Assembly (NCBI RefSeq): GCF_051132615.1
Contig: NZ_CP152375.1
Span: forward strand, 2,232,001-2,296,000
Reading direction: 5' to 3'
DNA from: G051132615 sp051132615
Lineage (GTDB): Bacteria > Pseudomonadota > Gammaproteobacteria > Burkholderiales > Neisseriaceae
DNA: 64,000 nucleotides
The translations under genes and the position numbers were made by a program. Positions 35,046 to 44,784 of the stretch are shown here, one piece after another. Positions within the stretch are counted from its first letter, which is position 1. The number at the start of each line of letters is the position of its first letter. The notes under the pieces are model-generated. The model had not been told where the DNA came from, did no database searches, and was given only the letters and a program-made list of their open reading frames with translations.

Positions 35046-35609
35046 ATGAGCCAACAAGAAGAAATCGTTAAAAAATTTGTCAAAGAATCAGGTAAAAAAT
35101 CCAGCTTAGTAATAGGTTTAGGTGTTTTATTGGTCATTTTGGGCATGGGGGCATTAAGTTTTATGTATGTAACCACCATTACCATTACCTATTTTTTTGG
35201 GTTTTTGATGATTATTGGTGGTGTGTTACAAATAATCAGTAGTTTTCAGATCTATCAGGGAAGCCATAAATGGTTATGGGCTTTATTTGGGTTGCTCTAT
35301 GTATTTGGTGGGGTTTTTGTTGTGAACAACCCATTGTTAACGACTTATGTGTTTACTGTATTACTCGCTTGTACCATGATTGTTGGGGGTGTTGTCAGAA
35401 TAATCAATGGGTTTGCTTTAAGACCGATGTCTGGTTGGGGATGGCCAGTGTTTTCTGGGCTATTGACTTTAATTACTGGGGTGATGATTGTGTCTATTGA
35501 TGGCAGTTGGTTATGGGTCATTGGTTTGTTCTTGGGGGTGGATATGGTTTTTCAAGGGTGGACTTTTGTATCCCTTGGTTTTGCTTTGAAATCTTTATCT
35601 CGCCAGTAG
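35046..35609 (+). CDS. hdeD: HdeD-family membrane protein
   Basis: The 187-residue protein has six predicted helices arranged as three hairpins, with the DUF308 pattern repeated (GVLLVILGMGALSFMY, GFLMIIGGVLQIISSF, then GLLYVFGGVFVVNNPLLT). E. coli HdeD contributes to acid resistance at high cell density; in most other species the role is untested. The N-terminal 20 residues are charged and cytoplasmic. It is transcribed alone and ends in a good terminator. Confidence 0.85.
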   Translation: MSQQEEIVKKFVKESGKKSSLVIGLGVLLVILGMGALSFMYVTTITITYFFGFLMIIGGVLQIISSFQIYQGSHKWLWALFGLLYVFGGVFVVNNPLLTTYVFTVLLACTMIVGGVVRIINGFALRPMSGWGWPVFSGLLTLITGVMIVSIDGSWLWVIGLFLGVDMVFQGWTFVSLGFALKSLSRQ

Positions 35610-35640
35610 TGGCTCAGTAGTACAAGGTGTTCATTTTAAA

Positions 35641-35668
35641 ACAAGCATCAATCATGATGCTTGTTTTT
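35641..35668 (+). terminator. terminator after hdeD
   Basis: ACAAGCATCA (35641-35650) pairs with TGATGCTTGT (35654-35663), followed by a T-rich tract. Confidence 0.88.
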
Positions 35669-35675
35669 ATTTTTT

Positions 35676-35729
35676 ACACAAAATACACAAAATACACAAA
35701 ATACACAAAATACACAAAATACACAAAAT
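35676..35729. repeat. six exact tandem copies of a 9-bp unit
   Basis: The unit ACACAAAAT is repeated six times without error, directly after the hdeD terminator and about 100 bases before the M28 peptidase start. Perfect copies suggest recent slippage and variable copy number. Confidence 0.95.
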
Positions 35730-35828
35730 ATGATCAAAATATTACTTAAAACCCCTATATTGGTAGGCTTTTTGTCTCAATTTATTTATGATGATATCGT
35801 TCTATGTTGATATGGGGTTTCTGTCGTT

Positions 35829-36809
35829 ATGTTCATAAAAAAATTATTTAAATATACCGCCATTTTAAGTAGTATTTTGTTGCTTTTTTTTATTGGTGCT
35901 TGCACCGTATTAAAGCAACCTGATGTACAACCTAAAGTGACTGAAGCACCATTGGTTCAGGCAGATAGTTTGAAGAAGCATGTCTATTTTTTCTCAGAAA
36001 CTGTTTATCCTCGTAGCTTTGATTCTATTGATCATTTAAATTTGGCAGCAGACTATATAAAAAATGAATTTGTTCAAACTGGTGCTCAGGTAACAGAACA
36101 AACTTTTGAAGTAGATGGGGTGACTTATAGAAATATTATTGCTTCTTTTGGGCCTCAAAACGCTGAGCCTATTATTGTTGGTGCCCATTATGATTCGTGT
36201 ACAGATACGCCTGGTGCTGATGATAATGCCAGTGGTGTTGCTGGGTTAATTGAGTTAGCAAAACTGTTGGGTAAAAATAAGCCCAAGCACCCAATACAAC
36301 TGATTGCTTATACTTTGGAAGAGCCGCCTTATTTTCGAACAGAAAATATGGGTAGTGCAGTACATGCTCGATCAATAAAGGTGGCGGGGCAGAAGATTAA
36401 ATTAATGATTTCTTTAGAAATGATAGGCTATTTTAGTGATGAAGAAAATTCTCAAGAATACCCAATGGGGTTTTTAGGTAAAATATACCCAACTACAGGT
36501 CATTTTATTGCAATTGTTGGGCGTTTTGCCGATATTAAACCGATTCGTCAAAGCAAAAGTTTGTTTGCTGGAGCTACTGATTTACCGGTTTATTCCCTGA
36601 ATGCGCCTGCTGCATTAACTAAGGGCTTGGATTTTTCAGATCATCTAAATTATTGGGCAAATGGTTTTAATGCCATTATGGTGACAGATACAGCTTTTTT
36701 TCGAAATAAAAATTATCATCAAGTCACCGACACAGTAGACACCTTGGATTATCAGCGTATGGCAAAAGTGGTACAAGGAGTGTATGCCATTATTCAGCAT
36801 TATGAGTGA
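35829..36809 (+). CDS. M28-family zinc aminopeptidase, lipoprotein
   Basis: The 326-residue product has a lipoprotein signal (LLLFFIGAC, lipidated Cys about residue 25). The M28 peptidase core has zinc ligands in GAHYDSC (His), GADDNASGVAG (Asp), TLEEPP (catalytic Glu and zinc Glu) and the final NYHQVTDT (His). It probably trims peptides in the periplasm while anchored to a membrane. A short lid-like insertion near residues 175-215 is normal for the family. Its promoter region includes the 9-bp tandem repeat, so expression could vary with copy number. Confidence 0.88.
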   Translation: MFIKKLFKYTAILSSILLLFFIGACTVLKQPDVQPKVTEAPLVQADSLKKHVYFFSETVYPRSFDSIDHLNLAADYIKNEFVQTGAQVTEQTFEVDGVTYRNIIASFGPQNAEPIIVGAHYDSCTDTPGADDNASGVAGLIELAKLLGKNKPKHPIQLIAYTLEEPPYFRTENMGSAVHARSIKVAGQKIKLMISLEMIGYFSDEENSQEYPMGFLGKIYPTTGHFIAIVGRFADIKPIRQSKSLFAGATDLPVYSLNAPAALTKGLDFSDHLNYWANGFNAIMVTDTAFFRNKNYHQVTDTVDTLDYQRMAKVVQGVYAIIQHYE

Positions 36810-36925
36810 TGTTTTGGTATATATCAAAATAGCTTAATAATCTTTAGGTAAGTCGCTTATTTTATGGGTAAATGTACTATAATAAACAAATTATAGCTTA
36901 TTTTGGTTTTATGGAAGAAAAACAT

Positions 36926-38572
36926 ATGCAACGGGAAAGCATGCAGTTTGACGTGGTGGTGGTTGGTGCTGGTGTGGCTGGTTTAAGTACAGCAATTAAA
37001 TTAAAACAATTGGCTCTACAAGACAATCAGGATTTAAGTATTTGTGTGGTAGAAAAAGGGTCAGAAGTCGGGGCCCATATTTTATCGGGAGCAGTATTAG
37101 ATCCAATCGCTTTAAATGAATTGATCCCAAACTGGCAGCAAAAGGGTGCACCAGTGACTTGTCGTGTGACAAAAGACAAAGTGTTGATGTTAACCAAAAC
37201 GCGCTCTTTTCCCTTACCGACACCTCCTTCTATGCACAATGAAGGTAATTTTATCATCAGTTTAAGTCAGTTGACTCGTTGGTTGGCTACTCAAGCCGAA
37301 GAGTTGGGTATTGATATATACCCAGGATTTGCTGCCAGCGAAGTACTTTACCATGAAGATGGTTCTGTTAAAGGCATTGCCACAGGTGATATGGGGGTGG
37401 GGAAAAATGGTGAGCAAACCGCTAATTATCAAATTGGTATGGAGCTACATGCCAGACAAACCGTATTTGCAGAAGGCTGCCGTGGTTCATTAAGTGGTCA
37501 AATAATCAAACAGTTCAATTTAGATAAAAATTGTCAGCCTCAAACTTATGGTTTAGGGGTGAAAGAAATCTGGGAAGTGGATCCTAGTGTGTCTTCTCCT
37601 GGTATGGTGATGCATAGTTTAGGTTGGCCTTTGGATTTTAAAACCTATGGTGGCTCTTTTATATACCATATGGAAGATTGTAAGATTGCTGTTGGATTTG
37701 TGGTTGGTTTGGATTATCAGAACCCTTATTTCTCGCCTTTTGAAGAATTTCAACGTTTTAAAACGCATCCAGCAATAAGGCATTATTTTGCCAATGGCAA
37801 ACGTATCGAATATGGCGCAAGGGTGATAAGCGAAGGTGGAATACAAAGTTTACCAAAAGTCTCTTTTGCTGGGGGAGTATTGGTGGGCGATAGCGCAGGC
37901 TTTTTAAATATGCCTCGTATCAAAGGTATTCATACGGCCATTAAATCGGGTATGTTGGCTGCCGAAAGCGTTTATCAAGCATTGTTGACTCATCCTTTAT
38001 CTGAAAATCATAATTTTGAGGCCGTGTCCTTTGAGGAAAATGTGAACAAGAGTTGGTTGTATCGTGAGCTGTTTCGAGCACGTAATATCAGACCTGCATT
38101 TAAATGGGGGTTTTTTGTCGGCACGATCAATGCTGCGTTGGAAGAGTATGTATTTCGAGGTAAAGGGTGGTGGACCATTAAACACCATGGCGCAGATAAT
38201 TTGAGTTTAATCCCTGCTCAAAAAGCACAACTGATTGATTATCCTAAACCTGATGGCGTGTTAACGTTTGATCGTTTATCCAGTATTTATTTGTCTGGGG
38301 TGCATCATGAAGAAAATCAGCCCAGTCATCTACAGGTGGATGATGAAAAAGCAATGATCAGTGTGAATTATAAAATATATGATTCTCCTGAAACCCGTTA
38401 TTGCCCAGCAGGAGTATATGAAATCATCAAAGAAGAAAATGGGGAAGTGAAATTACAGATTAATGCATCTAATTGTATTCATTGTAAAACCTGTGATATT
38501 AAAGACCCTGAACAAAATATTCATTGGGTCTGCCCTGAAGGGGGCGGTGGGCCAAATTATTCGAATATGTGA
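36926..38572 (+). CDS. electron transfer flavoprotein-ubiquinone oxidoreductase
   Basis: From ATG 36926 (MQRESMQFDVVVVGAG) the product is about 548 residues, the usual ETF-QO length; two earlier in-frame ATGs are possible. The FAD site is VVVVGAGVAGLSTAIKL, and GAHILSGAVLDPIALNEL near residue 50 is family-specific. The C-terminal iron-sulfur domain has cysteines in NCIHCKTCDIKD and WVCPEGGGGPNY, binding one 4Fe-4S cluster. It passes electrons from ETF, reduced by acyl-CoA and other dehydrogenases, to ubiquinone in the membrane. The ETF subunits are not in the window. Confidence 0.95.
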   Translation: MQRESMQFDVVVVGAGVAGLSTAIKLKQLALQDNQDLSICVVEKGSEVGAHILSGAVLDPIALNELIPNWQQKGAPVTCRVTKDKVLMLTKTRSFPLPTPPSMHNEGNFIISLSQLTRWLATQAEELGIDIYPGFAASEVLYHEDGSVKGIATGDMGVGKNGEQTANYQIGMELHARQTVFAEGCRGSLSGQIIKQFNLDKNCQPQTYGLGVKEIWEVDPSVSSPGMVMHSLGWPLDFKTYGGSFIYHMEDCKIAVGFVVGLDYQNPYFSPFEEFQRFKTHPAIRHYFANGKRIEYGARVISEGGIQSLPKVSFAGGVLVGDSAGFLNMPRIKGIHTAIKSGMLAAESVYQALLTHPLSENHNFEAVSFEENVNKSWLYRELFRARNIRPAFKWGFFVGTINAALEEYVFRGKGWWTIKHHGADNLSLIPAQKAQLIDYPKPDGVLTFDRLSSIYLSGVHHEENQPSHLQVDDEKAMISVNYKIYDSPETRYCPAGVYEIIKEENGEVKLQINASNCIHCKTCDIKDPEQNIHWVCPEGGGGPNYSNM

Positions 38573-38628
38573 TTAAATTGGTTATAAAAATATGTTGTAT
38601 GGTCATTTTGTTGAAGGATGGGGGATGA

Positions 38629-39315
38629 GTGCTTCATAATTTGAAACATAAGTTTTTGTTTTTATTTTTGTTCAATGCTTTTGGTCTTTGTTTTGCTCAG
38701 CAGTTAAGTTATCAAAAAATTAAAGATAATACGGCGAAGGAAAGAAGTCTTTTTGCAACACAGTATGTGAAAAATAAAAATAATCCAGCAGCGCAAGAGA
38801 AAATACTGATTCAAGCCACAAATTTTTTACTAAAAGACATCGATCAGTATTTTAATGCTTGGTATGGAACGAAATGGTCTTTTCACGGGTATACAAGCAA
38901 TCCAAAGAGTGGAGAAATTGCTTGCGGTTATTTTGTCACGACTGTGTTAAAAGATATGGGTTTTAATGTGCCTCGTGTGAAATGGGCTCAGTTAGCTTCT
39001 GAATCAATGATCAAACACATGACAAGCGATATAAAGCGTTTTAGTCATGCGCCAATGAATGATGTTGTTAAGTATTTAAAAGCAAAAGGTGAAGGGGTTT
39101 ATATAGTTGGTTTAGATAGCCATGTAGGTTATATCTATTATTATCATAATAAGATGACATTTGTGCATTCAAATTATTATCAACCGCACATTGGGGTCAT
39201 GTCTGAACCGTTAATGGGTAAAAATCCATTAAATGATTCAAAATACAGGGTTGTTGGGAAAATTTTAGATAGAAATATGGTTTTAAAATGGATCAAAAAA
39301 GAGCCATTTAACTGA
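38629..39315 (+). CDS. exported NlpC/P60-like cysteine peptidase, tentative
   Basis: The start is GTG 38629 (ribosome site gaaggatggg); the ATG four bases earlier in another frame stops at once. The 228-residue product begins with a signal peptide ending FGLCFAQ. A cysteine in EIACGYFVTTVLKDMGF near residue 103, at the start of a helix, and a histidine in GLDSHVGYIYYY near residue 163 are spaced as in NlpC/P60 amidases. No full family signature is visible, so a peptidoglycan or peptide amidase role is inference. It follows the ETF-QO gene by 56 bases. Confidence 0.5.
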   Translation: MLHNLKHKFLFLFLFNAFGLCFAQQLSYQKIKDNTAKERSLFATQYVKNKNNPAAQEKILIQATNFLLKDIDQYFNAWYGTKWSFHGYTSNPKSGEIACGYFVTTVLKDMGFNVPRVKWAQLASESMIKHMTSDIKRFSHAPMNDVVKYLKAKGEGVYIVGLDSHVGYIYYYHNKMTFVHSNYYQPHIGVMSEPLMGKNPLNDSKYRVVGKILDRNMVLKWIKKEPFN

Positions 39316-39330
39316 GGTTTTATTTTAAGA

Positions 39331-39972
39331 TCAAAATAAGTGATAAACAATGCCCATACCAATCACAATCAAGATCACACCAGAGCCACGTTCAATTAAA
39401 TAAATACTGTTGGTGAAGTAAGTCATGATTTTTTTATGTCCAATAATTAAGGCAAGCATACAATCCCAGATCAGGACGGTAAAAAATAACCAAATACCAC
39501 TGATAATTTGTTGGGTGAGTGTAATGTGATTGCCTAAAATACTGCTCATTAAGCTGATATAAAATATGGCGTTTTTAGGGTTGAGTATGGCTGATAGAAA
39601 TCCTACTAAAAATTGTTTCGGGTAAGGTAAATAAACGGATTGTTCTTGTAATGGTTGTTGGTTTTTTTGTGACGATTGAATCAATAAATAACCTAACCAA
39701 AGCAGATAAGCTGCGCCTAGATATTCCATCATTAAAAATATCAGCGGATGGTTTTTGATAACCGATAACCCAAAGATTGCCAAGACAATATAACAGCCAT
39801 TTGCTATAGCAATACCTACACAAATAAATATGCTTCCCTTTAACCCATGACGAATGCTGTTGCCAATAATCAGAAAAAAATCAGCCCCAGGGCTAATTAA
39901 GGCAACAAAATGAGCAAGAATCAATGTTAAAAAAGTGGATGGGAAATAATAAGACAATAAATCAGTAAACAT
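39331..39972 (-). CDS. LysE/RhtB-family amino-acid exporter
   Basis: The 213-residue protein has six helices. LALISPGADFFLIIGNSIRHG near residue 25 (read as two pieces around PGADFF) and YLLWLGYLL near residue 88 are LysE/RhtB signatures, as is GFLSAILNPKNAIFYISLM near residue 125. The family exports threonine, homoserine, lysine or related amino acids. An AraC regulator sits 55 bases upstream on the same strand, a common pairing, and may control it. Confidence 0.88.
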   Translation of the reverse strand: MFTDLLSYYFPSTFLTLILAHFVALISPGADFFLIIGNSIRHGLKGSIFICVGIAIANGCYIVLAIFGLSVIKNHPLIFLMMEYLGAAYLLWLGYLLIQSSQKNQQPLQEQSVYLPYPKQFLVGFLSAILNPKNAIFYISLMSSILGNHITLTQQIISGIWLFFTVLIWDCMLALIIGHKKIMTYFTNSIYLIERGSGVILIVIGMGIVYHLF

Positions 39973-40027
39973 ATAATAAGTGCACCCAAGTTAAGTATGA
40001 GCACAACAGTGTAAAGTAAGCTTGTAT

Positions 40028-40858
40028 TTATTTATTGTCAAAAATTGATCGGATTTGTTGATATTGTCTTGGGGTACAAGCCGTGTAAAGCGAAAAGATT
40101 TTTTGAAAATGGCTTTGATCACAAAACCCTAATTGATAAGCAACATCACTGATTGGTTGGCCGTTTTTTAATAATTTTTTCGCTTGCTCTACCCTTAAGT
40201 TATTCAGATAGGCTTTGGGCGAAATGCCTGTTTTCTTTTTAAATTGTCTAATCAAGGTTTCTTGTCTAAGGTTAAATTGTTTGGCTAATTCTGTCAGCTT
40301 AGGTGGTGAATCCAGATTATGATTAAAAGTATTTTTAATGTGTTGGGTGAAATGGTGTGTTGTATGAGTTGTTTGCTCAAAAGGTGCACAATGATGTTTA
40401 AATATGTGGTGTATGAAGGTGTCCAGTTTTTGTTCAGCCAAAGTTAACTTGTGATTTTTAAGCGCAGAAACTAATGCCATATATTGTGTGAATAAATATG
40501 GCTCACTGATTTTTGGTGCTGGGCAATAAAATGCATGGGTATTTTGACCATATAGGTGTTTGGTTTTTGTTAAACACCAATCGTAATCAAGGTACAGCAT
40601 ATAATAACTGCGTGCTTGATTTTGTAGTGGGTTACAGCTATGGATCATGTCTGGAGGAATGAGCACCAAATCACCCACATTCAGTAAAGTTGTCTGATTG
40701 TTTTGATGCAGCTGAGTTTGTCCGTAGGTAATGGCGCCAATAGAAAATGTTTTGTGGCTATGTGCTTTATAGCTTTGGGTGCTGTGATAGGTTGCCCTAA
40801 GTTCCAGAAAAGGCATTTGAATAGAAGAAAAATAATATTGCGCTGTTTTTTGTGTCAT
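40028..40858 (-). CDS. AraC-family regulator with N-terminal cupin
   Basis: The 276-residue product has a cupin-type sensing domain (residues about 20-140, with YKAHSHKTFSIGAITYG and GDLVLIPPDMIHSC) and a C-terminal double helix-turn-helix. The latter includes LRQETLIRQFKKKTGISPKAYL and the AraC signature PISDVAYQLGFCDQSHFQKIF. The effector is unknown. Position directly upstream of a LysE-type exporter suggests it senses the exported amino acid. Confidence 0.88.
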   Translation of the reverse strand: MTQKTAQYYFSSIQMPFLELRATYHSTQSYKAHSHKTFSIGAITYGQTQLHQNNQTTLLNVGDLVLIPPDMIHSCNPLQNQARSYYMLYLDYDWCLTKTKHLYGQNTHAFYCPAPKISEPYLFTQYMALVSALKNHKLTLAEQKLDTFIHHIFKHHCAPFEQTTHTTHHFTQHIKNTFNHNLDSPPKLTELAKQFNLRQETLIRQFKKKTGISPKAYLNNLRVEQAKKLLKNGQPISDVAYQLGFCDQSHFQKIFSLYTACTPRQYQQIRSIFDNK

Positions 40859-40957
40859 GGGTTAAACCAAACAGTGGTGATTATTTTGGGTTTGAGTTTT
40901 TTAGTTGTTGGTACGAGAAGAAAACATAAGATATGCTTTCTTCTTTTCCCATATTTA

Positions 40958-41869
40958 TTAAGCTTTAGCTTGTAAAGCTTTTAAAAACTCTCTGGTGGCA
41001 AGATAAGCGCCTGCTAGGGCTAAAGCAATAATAATTAAGAAAATAACGCCCATTTCAATAGGGGTAAAAAAGCGGCTGTTTAAGCTCATTCCGTATTGAA
41101 TCAAAACATTATTAAATAAGGGTTCTGCTTCTTTAGTTATCCAAGCACATAAAGCAAGGCTTAAACAGCACGAAAAAATCCCTTGCCAAAATGCCTGATA
41201 CAAAAATGGGCGGCGAATAAAAGAGGAGGGTGCACCTAATAGTTTGGTGATTTCAATTTCCTCTTTCTTAGCCAGAATTTGTAAGCGGATGGTATTGTGA
41301 GCCACCAGTACAAAGGCAACGCTTAAAGTAATGCCTAAAAATAAAGTGAGCTTTTTGATTGCTTGCATGATATTAAATAGGGTTTTTGCCCATTCTGTAT
41401 CAACCTGAACCAGCTCAATCATAGGCAGGCCTTGTAAACTGTTTTGTAAGTTTTTGAGTGCTTCTGGACTGCCATTTTTAGGTGTCACAATAAAAGCATC
41501 AGGTAGAGGGTTTTCATCAACTAAGTTGATTAGGTCTGTTTCACCCATACGTTCCTGTAAATCTTTGAGGGCTTTGTTTTTTGGAACAAATTCTACCTGT
41601 GCGATATCAGGGTGACCTTGTAGATTTTTTTCTATAGCGGCTGCATCTACTTCGTCTGCACTTAACTCCATAAAAACAGTTATTTGAGGTGCTTCATTAA
41701 ATTTACCCAATAGAGGCTCACTGTTTTGAATACTCAAATATAAAGTTAAAGGCAAAGTAATGGCAATGGCCAACATAAATAAGGTCAATAAACTGCCAAA
41801 GGGTTGTTTGATTAAATTGATTAAGGCAGTTTTTGCAGATAAAAAATTTAAAAAGATAATGTGTTTCAT
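40958..41869 (-). CDS. ftsX: cell division protein FtsX
   Basis: The 303-residue protein has four transmembrane helices, one near residues 25-48 and three in the C-terminal half. The periplasmic domain (residues about 50-165) contains VEFVPKNKALKDLQERMGE. ITKLLGAPSSFIRRPFLYQ near residue 220 is the FtsX signature. With FtsE it forms the septal complex that activates murein hydrolases through EnvC, which is also encoded in this window. It overlaps ftsE by four bases. Confidence 0.94.
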   Translation of the reverse strand: MKHIIFLNFLSAKTALINLIKQPFGSLLTLFMLAIAITLPLTLYLSIQNSEPLLGKFNEAPQITVFMELSADEVDAAAIEKNLQGHPDIAQVEFVPKNKALKDLQERMGETDLINLVDENPLPDAFIVTPKNGSPEALKNLQNSLQGLPMIELVQVDTEWAKTLFNIMQAIKKLTLFLGITLSVAFVLVAHNTIRLQILAKKEEIEITKLLGAPSSFIRRPFLYQAFWQGIFSCCLSLALCAWITKEAEPLFNNVLIQYGMSLNSRFFTPIEMGVIFLIIIALALAGAYLATREFLKALQAKA

Positions 41870-42519
41870 CCTTTTAGCTGCCCTTCTTGTAAACGTAAAA
41901 TACGATGTCCATAGTCTGCCATTAATGTTTCATCATGGGCAGAAATGACGACTGTGACACCAACTTGATGAAAAGATTTGAATAATTCCATGATATCTAA
42001 AGCATAAGCTCTGTCCAGATTGGCAGAGGGTTCATCTGCAATCAATAGGCCGGGGCGATGAACAACTGCACGAGCAATACACAAACGTTGTTGTTCTCCA
42101 CCAGATAGGCTTACGGGCATCATTTTTTCTTTACCATAAAGTCCCACTTTTTCTATGGCTGCCAATGCACGTTTTTCAGCTTCTTTTTTGTCAAAACCGA
42201 TGATTAACAAAGGCAATAACACATTTTGCAAAACATTACGGTCAAATAGAATTTTATGGTCTTGAAAAACAATGCCAATATGTTGGCGCATATAGCTTAA
42301 TTGGTTATCTGTCAGTTTGCCTAAACTTTGGGTATTTAGCCATACATTACCAGAGGTAGGTTTTTCGATCCCACAAATTAATTTTAATACAGTTGATTTT
42401 CCCGCACCTGAATGGCCAGCTAGAAAAACCATTTCACCTGTATCAATTGAAAAATTTAAATTTTTTAATGCAGAAAACCCACCTGGGTAGGTTTTCGTGA
42501 CTTGTTCAAAACGTATCAT
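41866..42519 (-). CDS. ftsE: cell division ATP-binding protein FtsE
   Basis: This 217-residue ABC ATPase has Walker A GHSGAGKSTVLKLI near residue 35, the Q-loop in GIVFQDHKILFDR, the signature VSLSGGEQQRLCIARAVV near residue 137, and Walker B LLIADEPSANLD. It energises FtsX at the division site. It is coupled to ftsX by a four-base overlap. A GabP-like permease gene has replaced its usual upstream neighbour ftsY, which lies 2.3 kb away on the same strand. Confidence 0.96.
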   Translation of the reverse strand: MIRFEQVTKTYPGGFSALKNLNFSIDTGEMVFLAGHSGAGKSTVLKLICGIEKPTSGNVWLNTQSLGKLTDNQLSYMRQHIGIVFQDHKILFDRNVLQNVLLPLLIIGFDKKEAEKRALAAIEKVGLYGKEKMMPVSLSGGEQQRLCIARAVVHRPGLLIADEPSANLDRAYALDIMELFKSFHQVGVTVVISAHDETLMADYGHRILRLQEGQLKG

Positions 42520-42541
42520 AAAAAATTAATCACAAATAAAT

Positions 42542-43963
42542 TTAAGGGGTTATTGTACTGGCTCCAGCACGTTCATTGGGTATTTTAGTTCTTTTTTGCC
42601 GTAAAAAGCCAATTAATACCACAAATGCTGCTACAGTAGAAGTACACAATACTTCAATACGAAAAGTTGGTTCGTAAATCATGCATGCTACAGCAAGAAT
42701 GATAAAAATAATACAACCATAGGTGATATAAGGAAAGCACCACATTTTTAAATGTAAAGGGTTTCCTGCTGCTTCTAGTTTACGGCGCATTTTTAATTGT
42801 GATAAAGAAATGACTAAGTATACAAATAAAGCAATTGTACCTGTTGTACTCATCAAAGTATTGAATACTTTTTCAGGCACAATATAGTTGGCAACAACCA
42901 TAATTAAGGCAATCGCGCTAGAAGACAATACAGCCAAACGAGGGGTGCCTGTTGCTGAGGTTATTTGCATAAATTTAGGGGCATCTCCTCGTTTTGATAA
43001 TGAAAAGGCCATGCGTGAGCCAGTATAAAGGGCGGAGTTAAAACAGCTGCATACTGAAGTCAATACCACAAAATCCATAATCCAGCGAGCACTGGGGATA
43101 CCCAATAACTCAAGTGTTCTTCGATAAGCTCCATAACCAGCTTTACCGAGTTCTGGGTCAGTCCATGGTGTTAATGCAACGATTAAAAAGATAGAGCCTA
43201 CATAAAATAAACAAATACGCCACACAACTGATTTGGTGGTTTTAACGATTTGTTGCTCTGGATTCTTGGCTTCAGAAGCGGCAACCGTCACAATTTCGGT
43301 GCCTAAAAAGGCAAACATGGCACCCAATAAGGCGACAATAACAGCGCCAAAACCATTGGGCATAAAGCCGCCTTTGGCGGTTAAATTACTTAAACCATGT
43401 ACCTGACCATAAGGCCATAGGTTTAATACGGCTAAAGAGCCAATAATCAAAAACAGTATAATGGCAATGACTTTAATTAAAGCAAACCAAAATTCGAATT
43501 CGCCATAATTTTTCACATTAAATAAATTAGTGACCGTTAACAATACGGTGACAACTAAAGCATAAACCCAAACGGGAATTTGGGGGAACCAACCATTTAA
43601 AATGAGCCCTGCTACATTGGCTTCTAATGGCATTAATAATACCCAATACCACCAATATAGCCAACCAATTGTAAAACCTGCCCATGGGCCAATGGCTCGA
43701 TCTGCATAGGTGGAAAATGAACCGGTATCGGGTGAAGCCACAGCCATTTCACCCAACATGCGCATAACAAATACAACCAATATGCCCCCAATGACATAAG
43801 CCAGTAATGCTGCTGGTCCTGCTTTTGAAATAATGGCACCAGAACCCACGAAAAGCCCAGCGCCAATGACGCCAGCAATAGACATCATGGTTAAATGTCG
43901 AGGCTTTAAGCCTACGCCTAATTTATTGTTTATTGTCGTTTTAGATGAAGAAATATGATTCAA
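42542..43963 (-). CDS. GabP-like amino-acid permease (APC superfamily)
   Basis: The 473-residue protein has twelve predicted helices. It is close in sequence to E. coli GabP along its length: LKPRHLTMMSIAGVIGAGLF near residue 20, then FVMRMLGEMAVASPDTGSFS and TIGWLYWWYWVLLMPLEAN, NVKNYGEFEFW near 155 and GGFMPNGFGA near 205. It probably imports 4-aminobutyrate or a related zwitterion with protons. It sits 22 bases upstream of ftsE on the same strand, within the normally contiguous ftsY-ftsE-ftsX block. Confidence 0.88.
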   Translation of the reverse strand: MNHISSSKTTINNKLGVGLKPRHLTMMSIAGVIGAGLFVGSGAIISKAGPAALLAYVIGGILVVFVMRMLGEMAVASPDTGSFSTYADRAIGPWAGFTIGWLYWWYWVLLMPLEANVAGLILNGWFPQIPVWVYALVVTVLLTVTNLFNVKNYGEFEFWFALIKVIAIILFLIIGSLAVLNLWPYGQVHGLSNLTAKGGFMPNGFGAVIVALLGAMFAFLGTEIVTVAASEAKNPEQQIVKTTKSVVWRICLFYVGSIFLIVALTPWTDPELGKAGYGAYRRTLELLGIPSARWIMDFVVLTSVCSCFNSALYTGSRMAFSLSKRGDAPKFMQITSATGTPRLAVLSSSAIALIMVVANYIVPEKVFNTLMSTTGTIALFVYLVISLSQLKMRRKLEAAGNPLHLKMWCFPYITYGCIIFIILAVACMIYEPTFRIEVLCTSTVAAFVVLIGFLRQKRTKIPNERAGASTITP

Positions 43964-44276
43964 TTTGAATCTCCTTTGTGTTTGTGTTGATTTTTATTGT
44001 TTTTGCATATATGTCCTGTATTTGAGGGTCTGATTATTTTTTAATGCTGATAAGATTGTTAAAGAAATAATATTGGTGTGAAAATTAAACGATAGCCAAT
44101 ATTTGAAATTTGTTTGATTAAACAAATTATTAGCAATTAATTGCCTACTGATTGATAATGTAATTTACTTGAATTATGATGAAAACTCAATAGTATTGTT
44201 TAGTTTATTTTATAAAAGTAATCAAGGTATGCTGACAAATATTTTATGGGTTCTTTAGTGTAGGAAAACGATAATC
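43964..44276. other. 313-bp AT-rich divergent promoter region
   Basis: It lies between the GabP-like permease (minus) and the 44277 gene (plus). I see no gene or clear operator; it should contain promoters for both. Confidence 0.4.
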
Positions 44277-44780
44277 ATGCAATCAAATAAACAATATTCA
44301 ATAAAAAAATACTGGGTTTTTATGACAGTTATTGTGGTATTTTTTTGTTTTATCGTCAGTTGGGTAAGTTACGATTATCTATTGGTTTTATTGATGGCCA
44401 ACCATTCATTTACCTTAGCTTCTACATCAATATCTATGGTGTTTGAACATAAAATCATTTCATCTCTTGCCTTTGCTTTTTCTGGCGCTATTTTTATGTT
44501 TATGTTTGGTTTGTTGCGGCAAAATGGATTGTCTACTCAAGGTGGATGGTTGTTTTTGCTATTTTATATGGTAGATGTGCTGGTTTGTTTTTGGATCAAT
44601 CAAACTCTTTTAAACCATCTTTTTATGCGGTTATCGAATCCTGTGTTAGAGGGGGTTTCTGTTTCTATTTTAATAGAAAATATACCTATGGCCCGTATTG
44701 GGTTATATTCTGCAGCTGTGATTATGCTTGTCGGTTTGGGGATTTTTTCCTTTCTTAAGCGTAAAAATCAAATTAATTAG
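44277..44780 (+). CDS. four-helix membrane protein of unknown function
   Basis: The 167-residue product has hydrophobic segments near residues 13-35, 57-80, 90-112 and 140-160, with short loops and a lysine-rich C-terminus (FLKRKNQIN). I recognise no family motif. It is the only plus-strand gene between the ftsX-ftsE-permease group and ftsY, both on the minus strand, and is followed by a terminator shared with ftsY. Confidence 0.6.
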   Translation: MQSNKQYSIKKYWVFMTVIVVFFCFIVSWVSYDYLLVLLMANHSFTLASTSISMVFEHKIISSLAFAFSGAIFMFMFGLLRQNGLSTQGGWLFLLFYMVDVLVCFWINQTLLNHLFMRLSNPVLEGVSVSILIENIPMARIGLYSAAVIMLVGLGIFSFLKRKNQIN

Positions 44781-44784
44781 TTTA

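Noticed and set aside
35676..35729. Possible CRISPR array
   Set aside because: The 9-bp units are contiguous with no spacers, so this is a simple tandem repeat.
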